64,000 nucleotides of DNA from assembly GCF_944327175.1 (NCBI RefSeq), contig NZ_CALVGT010000014.1:45060-109059 (forward strand). Reading direction: 5' to 3'. The notes under the pieces are model-generated. The model made no database searches and was not told the DNA's origin. It saw only the letters and a program-made list of their open reading frames with translations. The position numbers and the translations under genes were made by a program. Origin of the DNA: an uncultured Lactobacillus sp. GTDB lineage: Bacteria; Bacillota; Bacilli; Lactobacillales; Lactobacillaceae. Of this stretch, positions 34,715 through 42,808 are shown piece after piece (the stretch's first letter is position 1; the number at the start of each line of letters is the position of its first letter).

Positions 34715-36853
34715 ATGACGACGGTAATTTTAGCAGAGAAGCCCAGCCAGGCCCGGGCATACGCGGCAGCTTTTGCCCAGAGCCAGAAGGGGGAGGGGCA
34801 GATCAAAGTGGCTGACCCGATTTTGCCGGCAGACACGGTGATCACCTATGGCTTTGGCCACCTGGTGGAAATGGCCTTGCCGGAAGCCTATGACGCCAGC
34901 TACAAGCACTGGTCTTTAAAGAAGCTGCCAATTTTTCCAGACCGGTACAAGTATCTTGTTCCCCGGGACAAGAAGAAGCAGTTCAATATTGTCGCTAATT
35001 TGCTCAAGCGGGCAGATACGATCGTGATTGCCACTGACAGTGACCGGGAAGGGGAAAACATCGCCTGGTCCATTATGCGGCAGGCAGGAATTGACTTAAA
35101 GCAGAAGAGGCTTTTCCGCCTTTGGATCAATTCTTTGGAAAAAGCCGCGATTCGTGAAGGCTTCCAGAACTTGCGGCCAGGCTGGGACTACTACTACCGC
35201 TATAAGGAAGCCCAGACCCGGCAGATCAGCGACTGGCTGGTCGGGATGAACGGCAGCCCTTTATTTACCTTGCTGCTAAGAAAGCAGGGGATCAAGGGAA
35301 CCTATTCCATCGGCCGGGTGCAGACGCCGACTTTGTACATGGTCTACAAGCGTGACCAGGAGATCGCCAATTTTAAGCCAGAGAAGTACTGGCTGCTCAT
35401 GTCAGATTTTTGGCAGGGGAGAAAGAAGTTTACCGGCCGGCTTTTGCCAGAAACGAAATTTAAGAGCCCGGCAGAACTGGAGCAATTTTTGCTTTCTAAA
35501 AGCGGAAGTTTAGGCAAGCAGACCGGCCGGGTGGCTAAGGTAGACAAGGAGCAAAAGAGCCTGGCCAGCCCCCGCCTCTTCTCTTTGTCCAGCCTGCAGA
35601 CGGAAGCCAACCGCCGCTTCCACGCCTCAGCCAGCCAGGTTTTGCAGGCCGTGCAGAATTTGTATGAAAACAAGTTTTTGAGCTACCCGCGGACTGACTG
35701 CAACTATATTACGGACAATGAGTATGCCTACCTGGCCCAGAACCTGGACCGCTACCAGGGGCTTTTGCCAAATTCTGCAGAAATTAAAGAGCAAATGAAG
35801 CCCTTAAAGGCGGAGAAGCGCTATGTCGACTCCAGTAAGGTTCAAGAGCACCACGCTATCATCATGACCAAGACCGTGCCTAGCCAGGCACAACTGGGCA
35901 AAATCTCCAAGCTGGAAGGACAGGTCTATGACCTGGTCTTGCGGCGAACTTTGGAGATGTTTTTAAAGGCCTATGTCTATGAGAAGACCACGGCTTTGAT
36001 TAATGTCGGCCAATTGACTTTTAAAGCCAGCGGCAATGTCAGCGTGAACTTGGGCTGGAAGATTTTGGAAGGGCCAGTGAAAGATGCCCAGCTGCCAGCT
36101 CTGGAAGTTGGCCAGGAACTGACAGCTAAATTGAAAGAGCAAGAAGAAGAGACCAAGCCTCCAGCCAAGTTTACGGAAGGGAGCCTGATCACGGCGATGA
36201 AGACGGCCGGCAAGACCCTGGATGATGAAGAAGCCCAGGCCATTTTAAAGGACGTGGAAGGGATCGGGACCGAAGCCACCCGGGCCAGCACCATCGAAAT
36301 TTTGAAGAAACGAGGCTACATGCAGAGCCGGCAAAACAAATTGTCGGTCACCCCGGAAGGAACTATCCTTTGTAAGGCGGCAGAAGCTGAGCCGCTTTTA
36401 GTCAGCGCGCAGATGACGGCCCAGTGGGAAAAGGCCTTAAAGCAAGTCGGAGCCAAAGAACGGAGCCAGGATAACTTTTTAGGGCAGATCAAGAAATTCA
36501 TTTCAAAGATGATCACGGAATTGCCAGGCAAGATCCAAGTTGACCAAGGCCTGCAAGAAGAAGCTCAAACCTGGCAGGTCAAAGCCGCGGCAATCGGCCC
36601 TTGCCCGGTCTGCAAGAAAGGCGAGATCACTGATAAGGGTAAGTTTTACGGCTGCACTAATTACCGGGGCGGCTGCCACTTTACCCTGCCCAAGAAATTT
36701 GCTGGCAAGAACATGGGCAAGCGGATCGTAAAGACTTTGATCAGCAAGGGCAAGACTGACAAGCTGGACGGTTTTGTCTCTAAAAAGAGCGGGCAGCGGT
36801 ATTCAGCCAAGCTGCAGCTGGAGGGGGACAAGCTGTCTTTGTCTTTTGACTGA
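34715..36853 (+). CDS. topB: DNA topoisomerase III (type IA)
   Basis: A 712-residue type IA topoisomerase. The TOPRIM domain opens TTVILAEKPSQARAYAAAFA and includes the acidic triad in ATDSDREGENIAW. The family runs IGRVQTPTLYMVY and FLSYPRTDC are present, the latter with catalytic Y324. The C-terminus carries a zinc ribbon, CPVCKKGEITDKGKFYGC, and a basic tail. It is a chromosomal-length TopB; such enzymes decatenate and unknot DNA. CAGGAAA lies before ATG 34715. No mobile-element neighbours are seen, so a chromosomal rather than plasmid role is likely. Confidence 0.93.
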   Translation: MTTVILAEKPSQARAYAAAFAQSQKGEGQIKVADPILPADTVITYGFGHLVEMALPEAYDASYKHWSLKKLPIFPDRYKYLVPRDKKKQFNIVANLLKRADTIVIATDSDREGENIAWSIMRQAGIDLKQKRLFRLWINSLEKAAIREGFQNLRPGWDYYYRYKEAQTRQISDWLVGMNGSPLFTLLLRKQGIKGTYSIGRVQTPTLYMVYKRDQEIANFKPEKYWLLMSDFWQGRKKFTGRLLPETKFKSPAELEQFLLSKSGSLGKQTGRVAKVDKEQKSLASPRLFSLSSLQTEANRRFHASASQVLQAVQNLYENKFLSYPRTDCNYITDNEYAYLAQNLDRYQGLLPNSAEIKEQMKPLKAEKRYVDSSKVQEHHAIIMTKTVPSQAQLGKISKLEGQVYDLVLRRTLEMFLKAYVYEKTTALINVGQLTFKASGNVSVNLGWKILEGPVKDAQLPALEVGQELTAKLKEQEEETKPPAKFTEGSLITAMKTAGKTLDDEEAQAILKDVEGIGTEATRASTIEILKKRGYMQSRQNKLSVTPEGTILCKAAEAEPLLVSAQMTAQWEKALKQVGAKERSQDNFLGQIKKFISKMITELPGKIQVDQGLQEEAQTWQVKAAAIGPCPVCKKGEITDKGKFYGCTNYRGGCHFTLPKKFAGKNMGKRIVKTLISKGKTDKLDGFVSKKSGQRYSAKLQLEGDKLSLSFD

Positions 36854-37033
36854 TTTTCAAAACAGCGATTTCGAAAAAGAGTTAACAATTTCGTTACAAA
36901 TGAAATAGTGCGCGAAAACTGTGGTAAAGTGGGGAAAGGCATTTATTGCTAAAAGTGTAAATTATCTGGGTGCTTTTTGTTAAAATTGTAGAACTATGAG
37001 TTTTGTATTTTTAGAGGTGAAGGGAAGAGTTTG
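36854..37033 (+). promoter_or_regulatory. Upstream region of the secreted-protein pair with GTGG repeats
   Basis: This AT-rich 180-base stretch has GTGG at 36921 and 36929, inside CTGTGGTAAAGTGGGGAAAGG, with a third weaker AAGG after it. The pattern is like the tandem GTGG boxes in front of mraZ operons. A GAGGTGAAGGGAAGAG sequence before ATG 37034 supplies the ribosome binding site. No clear -35/-10 pair stands out. Confidence 0.35.
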
Positions 37034-38836
37034 ATGAGACGTTTTGCCCTGGGCATGATGACCAGCGCGGCCCTAATGGCCGGCCTGGCTAGTCAGGCGC
37101 AAGCAAGCAGCAGTAAAGACTACAGTAAGAATACGAAGACCGATCTTGTGACCAAGATCATGGGAGATAAGAGCTACCAGGTCTATTCCTCGCTCAAGCT
37201 GGAAGAGGTAACTAAGAAGGTCAAGACAAAGACCAAGGAAAAGAAGAAGTACACGGTCAAGAAGAAGATTGCCTACAAAAAGAAGGGGAAGACCAAGTAC
37301 AAGACAGTCAAGCAGGTTAAGTACAAATTAGTGACCAAGACGGATTACAAGAACGTGAAGAAGAAGGAGTGGAAGTTCGGCAAGAAATTGACCAAATCTG
37401 CTGACTTCAGATATGCTCACGTCCAGTCCAAGTCCTACAAGGTCAAAGATGGCAAGCGCTACTATTACATCTATGTTGACGGCCGGCCGGTCGGCTACGT
37501 GAATGAGAAGGCTTTTGCCCTTTCTAAGGCTAATGTGGTTTCCCGGGTCAGCTTGGTTAACAACCCGTCTGATTCAGTTGGCTTTAATGCTGAAGACGCG
37601 ATTAACTACGTGACTGACAAGCACGGCAGCCTGGTTGACAATGACTCAGTGGAAATCAGCTGCAAGTCTGCTAAATTACATATTTCTGACACAGGCTATG
37701 TATCCAGCAAGAAGGCCGGGACGGCAGTTTTGACCTTCAAGTATGGCAAGGCCAAGGCGACTAGCAAGCTGACGGTGCGGGGGGATGCTAAAGAGGGGAT
37801 TAGTTCCGCCAATGTAACGCCAGTAAAAACTGACTTGACAGAGATCAAGACCTGGTCAGCCAGCGACATGGCCAGCATATCTTCGTCTTCAACTATTACT
37901 TCAGAAGACGCGGTTTCTAGTTCCCACAATTATTGGGCGACTAACATGTCCGGCAACAGCAAAGGCGCGGATATCGAAACTATCTTCTATCATCCGGCAG
38001 TTTTGAGCGCTCCAGGTTCAAGAAACCTGGAGGCCAAGGTGTCCAGCGCTGTTCAAGGGATCGACTTTTATGACAACGATTTGGTGACCAGCAACTTGGA
38101 CTTAGGCCAGGCTGACAACCGGGAAGCCCGGGGCCACATGGTTTACTACAACATGCGCGGAGTCAAGAAGTACAACTGGCAGCTGATTCCAAGCAAGATG
38201 CTGAGCTTCAACACTTGGCTGAGCTACATCAAGAATATCAAGGTCAGCCCGTATATGAAGCTGGGTCATGGCCAATCAGTCGGCAGCACCAAGAAGTATG
38301 TCTACGTTTTGGCCAACTGGAATCGGTCCAACAACTGGTCCAACTCTCAGGAACTGCTTCGGGTCAAGAAGTCAACCATGGAAATTGACAAGATCTGGAC
38401 TTTCAAGGTTTGGAACGGGTCAGCCAAGTATCCGCGGATTTTCCTCAACGCGGACGTGATTGATGACAATACCTTGATTGCTCTCTTCCACAACGCTTCT
38501 AAGCACCGCTATGAATACTGGAAGATCAGCAGAACTGGGGACAAGTTTACGGCCAAGGAGGTCGGAGCCACTGGCAGTGACCTTATCAGCAATTCCGCTG
38601 AAGTCCAGGGCTTTGTTTGGGACAGCGCCTATGACGTTTATTATATTGCCTTTAACGACTACCTCTTTAAGATCGGGGCAGGCTTAGATGGCGAAACGGA
38701 AGCCGGCAAGCTTTTGAACTACTACAAGTTTGACACTGGCCGGGAATTTGAAGGCTTGGGCAGCTACAAGGGCGAGCTCTACGTCAACTTGAACCATCCG
38801 ACGGAAACTTTGAAAGTAGACCATATTACAAAATAG
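37034..38836 (+). CDS. Secreted lysine-rich surface protein, paralogue 1
   Basis: A 600-residue exported protein of no family that I can name. A signal peptide ends near residue 25 (MAGLASQAQA|SS). Residues about 55-118 are a low-complexity, strongly basic run built from K, T, Y and V. An SH3-like module follows (about 125-165: AHVQSKSYKVKDGKRYYYIY, then VDGRPVGYVNEKAF). An Ig-like region (about 170-250) has AINYVTDKHGSLVDNDSV and AGTAVLTFKYGKA. The last 330 residues are rich in aromatic and beta-strand sequence (LGHGQSVGST, EVQGFVWDSAYDVYYIAFND) and may form a propeller-like fold. There is no LPxTG anchor, so it may bind wall polymers by charge. The next gene is a paralogue. Confidence 0.75.
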   Translation: MRRFALGMMTSAALMAGLASQAQASSSKDYSKNTKTDLVTKIMGDKSYQVYSSLKLEEVTKKVKTKTKEKKKYTVKKKIAYKKKGKTKYKTVKQVKYKLVTKTDYKNVKKKEWKFGKKLTKSADFRYAHVQSKSYKVKDGKRYYYIYVDGRPVGYVNEKAFALSKANVVSRVSLVNNPSDSVGFNAEDAINYVTDKHGSLVDNDSVEISCKSAKLHISDTGYVSSKKAGTAVLTFKYGKAKATSKLTVRGDAKEGISSANVTPVKTDLTEIKTWSASDMASISSSSTITSEDAVSSSHNYWATNMSGNSKGADIETIFYHPAVLSAPGSRNLEAKVSSAVQGIDFYDNDLVTSNLDLGQADNREARGHMVYYNMRGVKKYNWQLIPSKMLSFNTWLSYIKNIKVSPYMKLGHGQSVGSTKKYVYVLANWNRSNNWSNSQELLRVKKSTMEIDKIWTFKVWNGSAKYPRIFLNADVIDDNTLIALFHNASKHRYEYWKISRTGDKFTAKEVGATGSDLISNSAEVQGFVWDSAYDVYYIAFNDYLFKIGAGLDGETEAGKLLNYYKFDTGREFEGLGSYKGELYVNLNHPTETLKVDHITK

Positions 38837-38866
38837 TTGAGTTTAATGATTGTGAGTGTAAGAAGA

Positions 38867-40456
38867 ATGAAATTGAGGAAGACACTGGCCTTTTCAGCAG
38901 CTCTTGTAGCTATTGGCTTTTCGCTGAAAGCTGGTCAGCCAGTTGAAGCAGCTAGTGAACAACTGTCAACCAAGGTGATTGACGGGAAGAAGAACTACGG
39001 GATCTATTCCAGCTTAAAGCAGGTGAAGGTCAAAACTGGCAAGGGCAAGAAGAAAAAGACCAAGCTGGTTTGGAAGTTTGGCAAGAAGATGGCCACTACA
39101 AAAGAATTCAAGCTAGCCCATGTTCAGTCCCGATCCTACAAACTCGCCCGGGGGAGACGGTATTACTATGTCTATGTTGACGGCCGGGGAGTCGGCTATG
39201 TCAGCGAGCGGGCTTTTGCCAGAAGCAAGATGTCTTTGGTCAAGAGCGTCAGCTTGGTTAACAACAAGCTGGATACCAACGGCTTTGTGACGACTGATGC
39301 TATCAACTATGTGACAGACAAGCACGGCAGCGTGGTTGACGTTAATTCGGTGAAGCGGTCGGCCGACCGGATTTCTGAAAAGACGCCTGGCCGGTATGTG
39401 GTGACTTACCGCTATGGCAAGGCCAGCGGGAAGGTCACAATGACGGTCAGAAGCGATGCCAATGAAGGAATTTCCAAGGCCGATGCCAAGCTGGGCAAGG
39501 GCGGCAGCGTGGGCAAGACCTGGTTCCCGCATGAACTGGCTTTTAGAGGCAACTACAGTGCCCAGGTCTTCCCACATACTTACGTGGGGACCGACAAGAA
39601 GGGCAAGAAGACGGCTAAATTGACTACCAAGTTTTATGAGCCGAATTCTTTGAGCCTGCTGGAAGGCAGCCAGGAAACCAATGTCCGGGGCAATGTCCAG
39701 GGATTGGACGTTTATGGCCGGGATATAGTCACGACCAACTTTTATGGCGGGCCTGAATCATCCATGGACGGAGCCCGGGGGCATATGGTGCTTTATCAAT
39801 TGAATCAAGTGCCAAAGTATGCTTTGCAGTATATTCCAACTAAGACTTTGAATTACCAGCTTTGGAAGAATTACGTCAAGAGCATCAAGATCAGTCCGTA
39901 CATCAAACTTGGCCATGGCCAGTCTGTTGGGTCAACGTCACGCTATATTTATGAACTGGCCAACTGGAACCATACCAAGAAACTGCGGTCAAACGAGCTT
40001 TTGCAGGTCGACAAGAGGGATATGCAGGTTAAGCGGATCTGGACTTTTGCCGTAAGCAATGGCAAGCGAGAAAACAACCGCTATTTCTTAAACGCGGACG
40101 TGATCGATGACCATACCATGCTGGCCTTGTTCCACAGCAAGTCCAAGCACCGCTTTGAAATCTGGAAGATCACCCGGACGGGCAACAGCTTCAAGGTTAA
40201 GGAAGCGGCAGCCACGAATGGTGACTTGATTTCCAACTCCAGCCAGGTGCAGGGCTTTACTTACAATGTTGCCCACAAGTGCTACTACATTGCCTTTAAC
40301 GATTATCTCTTCAAGATTGACGCTAAGGGCAACCTGGCCAACTACTACCGCTTCAACGCCAAGCGGGAAGTCGAAGGCCTGGCTTCTTACAAGTCAAAGA
40401 TTTACATTGCCATGAACAAGCGGGCGGAAGTTCTTGACTCCAACATGGCGAAATAA
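38867..40456 (+). CDS. Secreted lysine-rich surface protein, paralogue 2
   Basis: A 529-residue exported protein with the same layout as its upstream neighbour: signal peptide (MKLRKTLAFSAALVAIGFSL, cut near GQPVEA), a much shorter basic linker (KVKTGKGKKKKTKLVWKFGK), the SH3-like module (AHVQSRSYKLARGRRYYYVY), an Ig-like domain (AINYVTDKHGSVVDVNSV) and the long C-terminal domain (IKLGHGQSVGSTSRYIYELA, SQVQGFTYNVAHKCYYIAFN). The frame is open from TTG 38837. ATG 38867 gives a clean signal peptide, but ATG 38846 is possible and neither has a strong ribosome binding site. The gap to paralogue 1 is only about 30 bases, so they are cotranscribed and arose by tandem duplication. Confidence 0.72.
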   Translation: MKLRKTLAFSAALVAIGFSLKAGQPVEAASEQLSTKVIDGKKNYGIYSSLKQVKVKTGKGKKKKTKLVWKFGKKMATTKEFKLAHVQSRSYKLARGRRYYYVYVDGRGVGYVSERAFARSKMSLVKSVSLVNNKLDTNGFVTTDAINYVTDKHGSVVDVNSVKRSADRISEKTPGRYVVTYRYGKASGKVTMTVRSDANEGISKADAKLGKGGSVGKTWFPHELAFRGNYSAQVFPHTYVGTDKKGKKTAKLTTKFYEPNSLSLLEGSQETNVRGNVQGLDVYGRDIVTTNFYGGPESSMDGARGHMVLYQLNQVPKYALQYIPTKTLNYQLWKNYVKSIKISPYIKLGHGQSVGSTSRYIYELANWNHTKKLRSNELLQVDKRDMQVKRIWTFAVSNGKRENNRYFLNADVIDDHTMLALFHSKSKHRFEIWKITRTGNSFKVKEAAATNGDLISNSSQVQGFTYNVAHKCYYIAFNDYLFKIDAKGNLANYYRFNAKREVEGLASYKSKIYIAMNKRAEVLDSNMAK

Positions 40457-40477
40457 CTAAATTTAAATATCTATGAA

Positions 40478-40513
40478 AAGTACTAAGTAGAATTGTCCGC
40501 TTAGTATTTTTTA
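40478..40513 (+). terminator. Terminator after the secreted-protein pair
   Basis: TACTAAG (40481-40487) pairs with CTTAGTA (40500-40506), followed by T6. Confidence 0.7.
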
Positions 40514-40641
40514 ATCTTGGAATTAATAATTCAGTGCCAATAATACACGCTTAATGGCATAAGTGATGATTATTATTAATAAATTATTAAAATGAAACTG
40601 GATTTTTTTAGAAAGGTGGTAAATTAAAGAAGCATACTTAA

Positions 40642-40689
40642 ATGCGGCAAGAGCAAATTTTGGGGAAGATAAAAACTTTGGAGGAGTAA
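40642..40689 (+). CDS. Possible 15-residue upstream peptide coupled to the MFS gene
   Basis: ATG 40642 opens a short frame (MRQEQILGKIKTLEE) whose TAA stop at 40687-40689 overlaps the ATG of the next gene by one base. The last codons also form the GGAGGAG ribosome binding site of that gene. It may be the end of a lost regulator or a chance frame; AGAAAGGTGG upstream lies too far away to be its own site. Confidence 0.25.
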   Translation: MRQEQILGKIKTLEE

Positions 40690-41903
40690 TGAAAAAATAC
40701 AAATATATTTTTTACTATATCAGCATCTTGTATACGGTGGGGACCTCGCTATGGAGCGGAACGATCTACCTGTTCATGCGGCATAGGGGCTACAGCTACA
40801 GCTTGATCAATCTTTTTTTGGAGATTTTCTGGCTGGTTACCTTTTTTGCCGAAATACCATCCGGCTACATTGCTGACAAATTTGGCTATTTAAAAACAAT
40901 TATGGCCAGCGGGATCATCAGAGCCTTAGGTTTGGTGATTTTGGCACTCAGTCCCATGAATTTATTGTGGATGACAGTCAGCGGGGTCTTGACCGCGCTG
41001 GGGGATTCCCTGCAATCGGGCACCATGACTTCCTGGATTGCCAACAAGGCAGTTGAGCATGGCGAAAAAGACCAGCTTGGCGTTATTTTCTCTGGCTACA
41101 GTCTTATCGGCACGCCCTTGACTATGGCTGCCACCTTCGTTGGGGCTAATATTTTAGGCAATATCCGCCTGGATCTGCCATTGCTCATTGGCGCGGCCTT
41201 CTTGCTCTTAACTAGTTTGACCATCATCCCCCTCTTGAAATATGACAGCCAAAACCTGGCTGAGGCGGAAGAAGGGATGCCGAAGCTGAACTTGGTTGCC
41301 GATGTAAAATACACGGTCAAGAAAGAGCAGAAGACTTTTGCCTGGATCTTGCTGCTGCTTCCCGTGGCAATTATTTCAGCTGGCCCGCTTGACCAGTGGC
41401 AGATGTACTTTCAAAGGGGCAAGACTGTTAATTCCGGGACGATTTCTGTCTTAATGAGTCTGTCCGGGATGCTGGCGATTTCCCTTTACAACCGCTATGT
41501 GTCTAAAAAGCCGCTGTCTAATAGGGGGCAGACCCGCTTGATTGTTGTCGGCACGGTTATGATGGCTGCTACTTTGCTCGGCGTGGTTGGTCTGAAAAGC
41601 TGGTATTATGGGTCTCTCGCCTTGTTCATGTTCCATACCATGTTTGGCAGCTTGGAAAACATGCTGGGCGGCATTGTTTTGCAAACGACGATTCAAACAG
41701 AGAACCGCCGAGCGACTATTATGTCGGTTGCCAATGCCTTGGATGCGGGCGCCGAAGTCGTGATTTTGGCAATTAACGGTTTTTTGTCAGACCGCTATGG
41801 CATCGGCTTTGCCTGGGTAAGTCTAGCTGCTGTCGGTTTGCTGATCTTTTTGCTGGCAATTTTTGGCATACAGAGTAAAAAGTTGGAAGTTGAGGAAATT
41901 TAA
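40689..41903 (+). CDS. MFS transporter
   Basis: A 404-residue major facilitator with 12 hydrophobic segments. The opening runs LWSGTIYLFMRHRGYSYSLI and EIPSGYIADKFGYLKTIMAS are typical; the latter is the loop 2-3 motif. A glycine/serine-rich SGMLAISLYNRYVS and FGSLENMLGGIVLQTTIQ appear in the second half. It resembles multidrug/macrolide efflux-type facilitators, but the substrate is unknown. GGAGGAG is immediately before ATG 40689. It is followed without a gap by a DUF2087 gene, suggesting a two-gene unit. Confidence 0.85.
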   Translation: MKKYKYIFYYISILYTVGTSLWSGTIYLFMRHRGYSYSLINLFLEIFWLVTFFAEIPSGYIADKFGYLKTIMASGIIRALGLVILALSPMNLLWMTVSGVLTALGDSLQSGTMTSWIANKAVEHGEKDQLGVIFSGYSLIGTPLTMAATFVGANILGNIRLDLPLLIGAAFLLLTSLTIIPLLKYDSQNLAEAEEGMPKLNLVADVKYTVKKEQKTFAWILLLLPVAIISAGPLDQWQMYFQRGKTVNSGTISVLMSLSGMLAISLYNRYVSKKPLSNRGQTRLIVVGTVMMAATLLGVVGLKSWYYGSLALFMFHTMFGSLENMLGGIVLQTTIQTENRRATIMSVANALDAGAEVVILAINGFLSDRYGIGFAWVSLAAVGLLIFLLAIFGIQSKKLEVEEI

Positions 41904-42158
41904 ATGGAGATTACAGGATTTTTCAAGGACGGCCGCCTGCAGGTCATTCCCCGCAAGCAAAAGGCGAAAGATGCCTTGTTTGATGCTTTGATTGACCGCT
42001 TTGAATTTGGCCGGGATTATACTGAAAAGGAAGTCAATGAGATTTTGACGGCAGTCTATGACGACTACGCGATTTTGCGCCGCTACTTGGTTGACACTGG
42101 CCGCTTGGAACGGGACCCTTATGGCCATCATTACTGGCGGGCAGAAAAGGAAGTTTGA
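41904..42158 (+). CDS. DUF2087 domain protein
   Basis: An 84-residue protein that consists of the DUF2087 domain: FFKDGRLQVIPRKQKAKDALF, GRDYTEKEVNEILTAVYDDYA and LRRYLVDTGRLERDPYGHHYW. This domain often sits at the C-terminus of ArsR-type regulators and is thought to bind nucleic acid; here it stands alone. It begins directly after the stop of the MFS gene, with AGTTGAGGA inside that gene as a likely ribosome binding site. A terminator follows. Confidence 0.85.
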   Translation: MEITGFFKDGRLQVIPRKQKAKDALFDALIDRFEFGRDYTEKEVNEILTAVYDDYAILRRYLVDTGRLERDPYGHHYWRAEKEV

Positions 42159-42169
42159 TTTTATGCCAT

Positions 42170-42198
42170 TTAAGATCACCGAAAGGTGGTCTTTTTCT
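42170..42198 (+). terminator. Terminator after the DUF2087 gene
   Basis: AAGATCACC (42172-42180), GAAA loop, GGTGGTCTT (42185-42193), then TTTC. Confidence 0.85.
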
Positions 42199-42212
42199 TA
42201 CGATTTTTAATT

Positions 42213-42289
42213 AAAAGCGAATTATCTAACCGTATTTACGGACAATAGTTCACCTTTCTCTTTAAAAAAAGCCCGTTTTCTGTTATCCT
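42213..42289 (+). promoter_or_regulatory. Promoter and PurBox-like sites of the purEKB unit
   Basis: AAAAGCGAATTAT (42213-42225) matches the PurBox AWWWCCGAACWWT at 11 of 13 positions. ATAGTTCAC (42245-42253) is a weaker inverted partner, placed as in PurR operators. A promoter follows: TTTAAA (42261-42266), 17-base spacer, TATCCT (42284-42289). PurR control is inferred from these matches and from the genes. Confidence 0.5.
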
Positions 42290-42316
42290 AAGGGAAAGCA
42301 GACAGGAGGAATAATC

Positions 42317-42808
42317 GTGACTAGTAGAATCAGTGTTGTAATGGGCTCTAAGTCAGACTGGGGCTATATGCAGGAAGCTTGCAAGCTGCTCGACAAGTTC
42401 GGGGTTGACTACGACAAGGAGGTTATTTCAGCGCACAGAATGCCGGAAGAAATGTTCGCCTTTGCCCAAAAGGCAGCAGAAAACGGCACTAAGGTGATCA
42501 TCGCTGGTGCTGGCGGGGCTGCCCATCTGCCAGGCATGATTGCCGCCAACACTCCCTTGCCGGTAATTGGCTGCCCGGCCAAGACCAGCGCTTTAGGCGG
42601 GATGGACTCCCTTCTTTCCATCGTGCAAATGCCAGCCGGCATCCCTGTAGCGACGACCGCCATCGGCCCGGCCGGTGCCAAGAACGCGGCTCTTTTAGCC
42701 ATGCAGATCTTAGGCATCGAAGATAAAGAACTCCAGCAAAAGATCGTGGACTACCGCAAGGAAATGCACGACCAAGCCAAAGAAAGCAGTGCAGACCTTG
42801 TCTATTAA
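42317..42808 (+). CDS. purE: N5-carboxyaminoimidazole ribonucleotide mutase
   Basis: A 163-residue class I PurE that converts N5-CAIR to CAIR in purine synthesis. Family marks: VVMGSKSDWGYMQEACKLL, ISAHRMPEEMFAFA, IIAGAGGAAHLPGM and LPVIGCPAKTSALGGMDSLLS. The start is a GTG at 42317 with CAGGAGGA 7 bases ahead. It overlaps purK by about 20 bases, typical of coupled expression, and PurK supplies its unstable substrate. Confidence 0.96.
   Translation: MTSRISVVMGSKSDWGYMQEACKLLDKFGVDYDKEVISAHRMPEEMFAFAQKAAENGTKVIIAGAGGAAHLPGMIAANTPLPVIGCPAKTSALGGMDSLLSIVQMPAGIPVATTAIGPAGAKNAALLAMQILGIEDKELQQKIVDYRKEMHDQAKESSADLVY

Noticed and set aside
34441-34845. 134-codon frame on the minus strand
   Set aside because: It lies across the tRNA-Arg gene, its terminator and the start of topB; a shadow.
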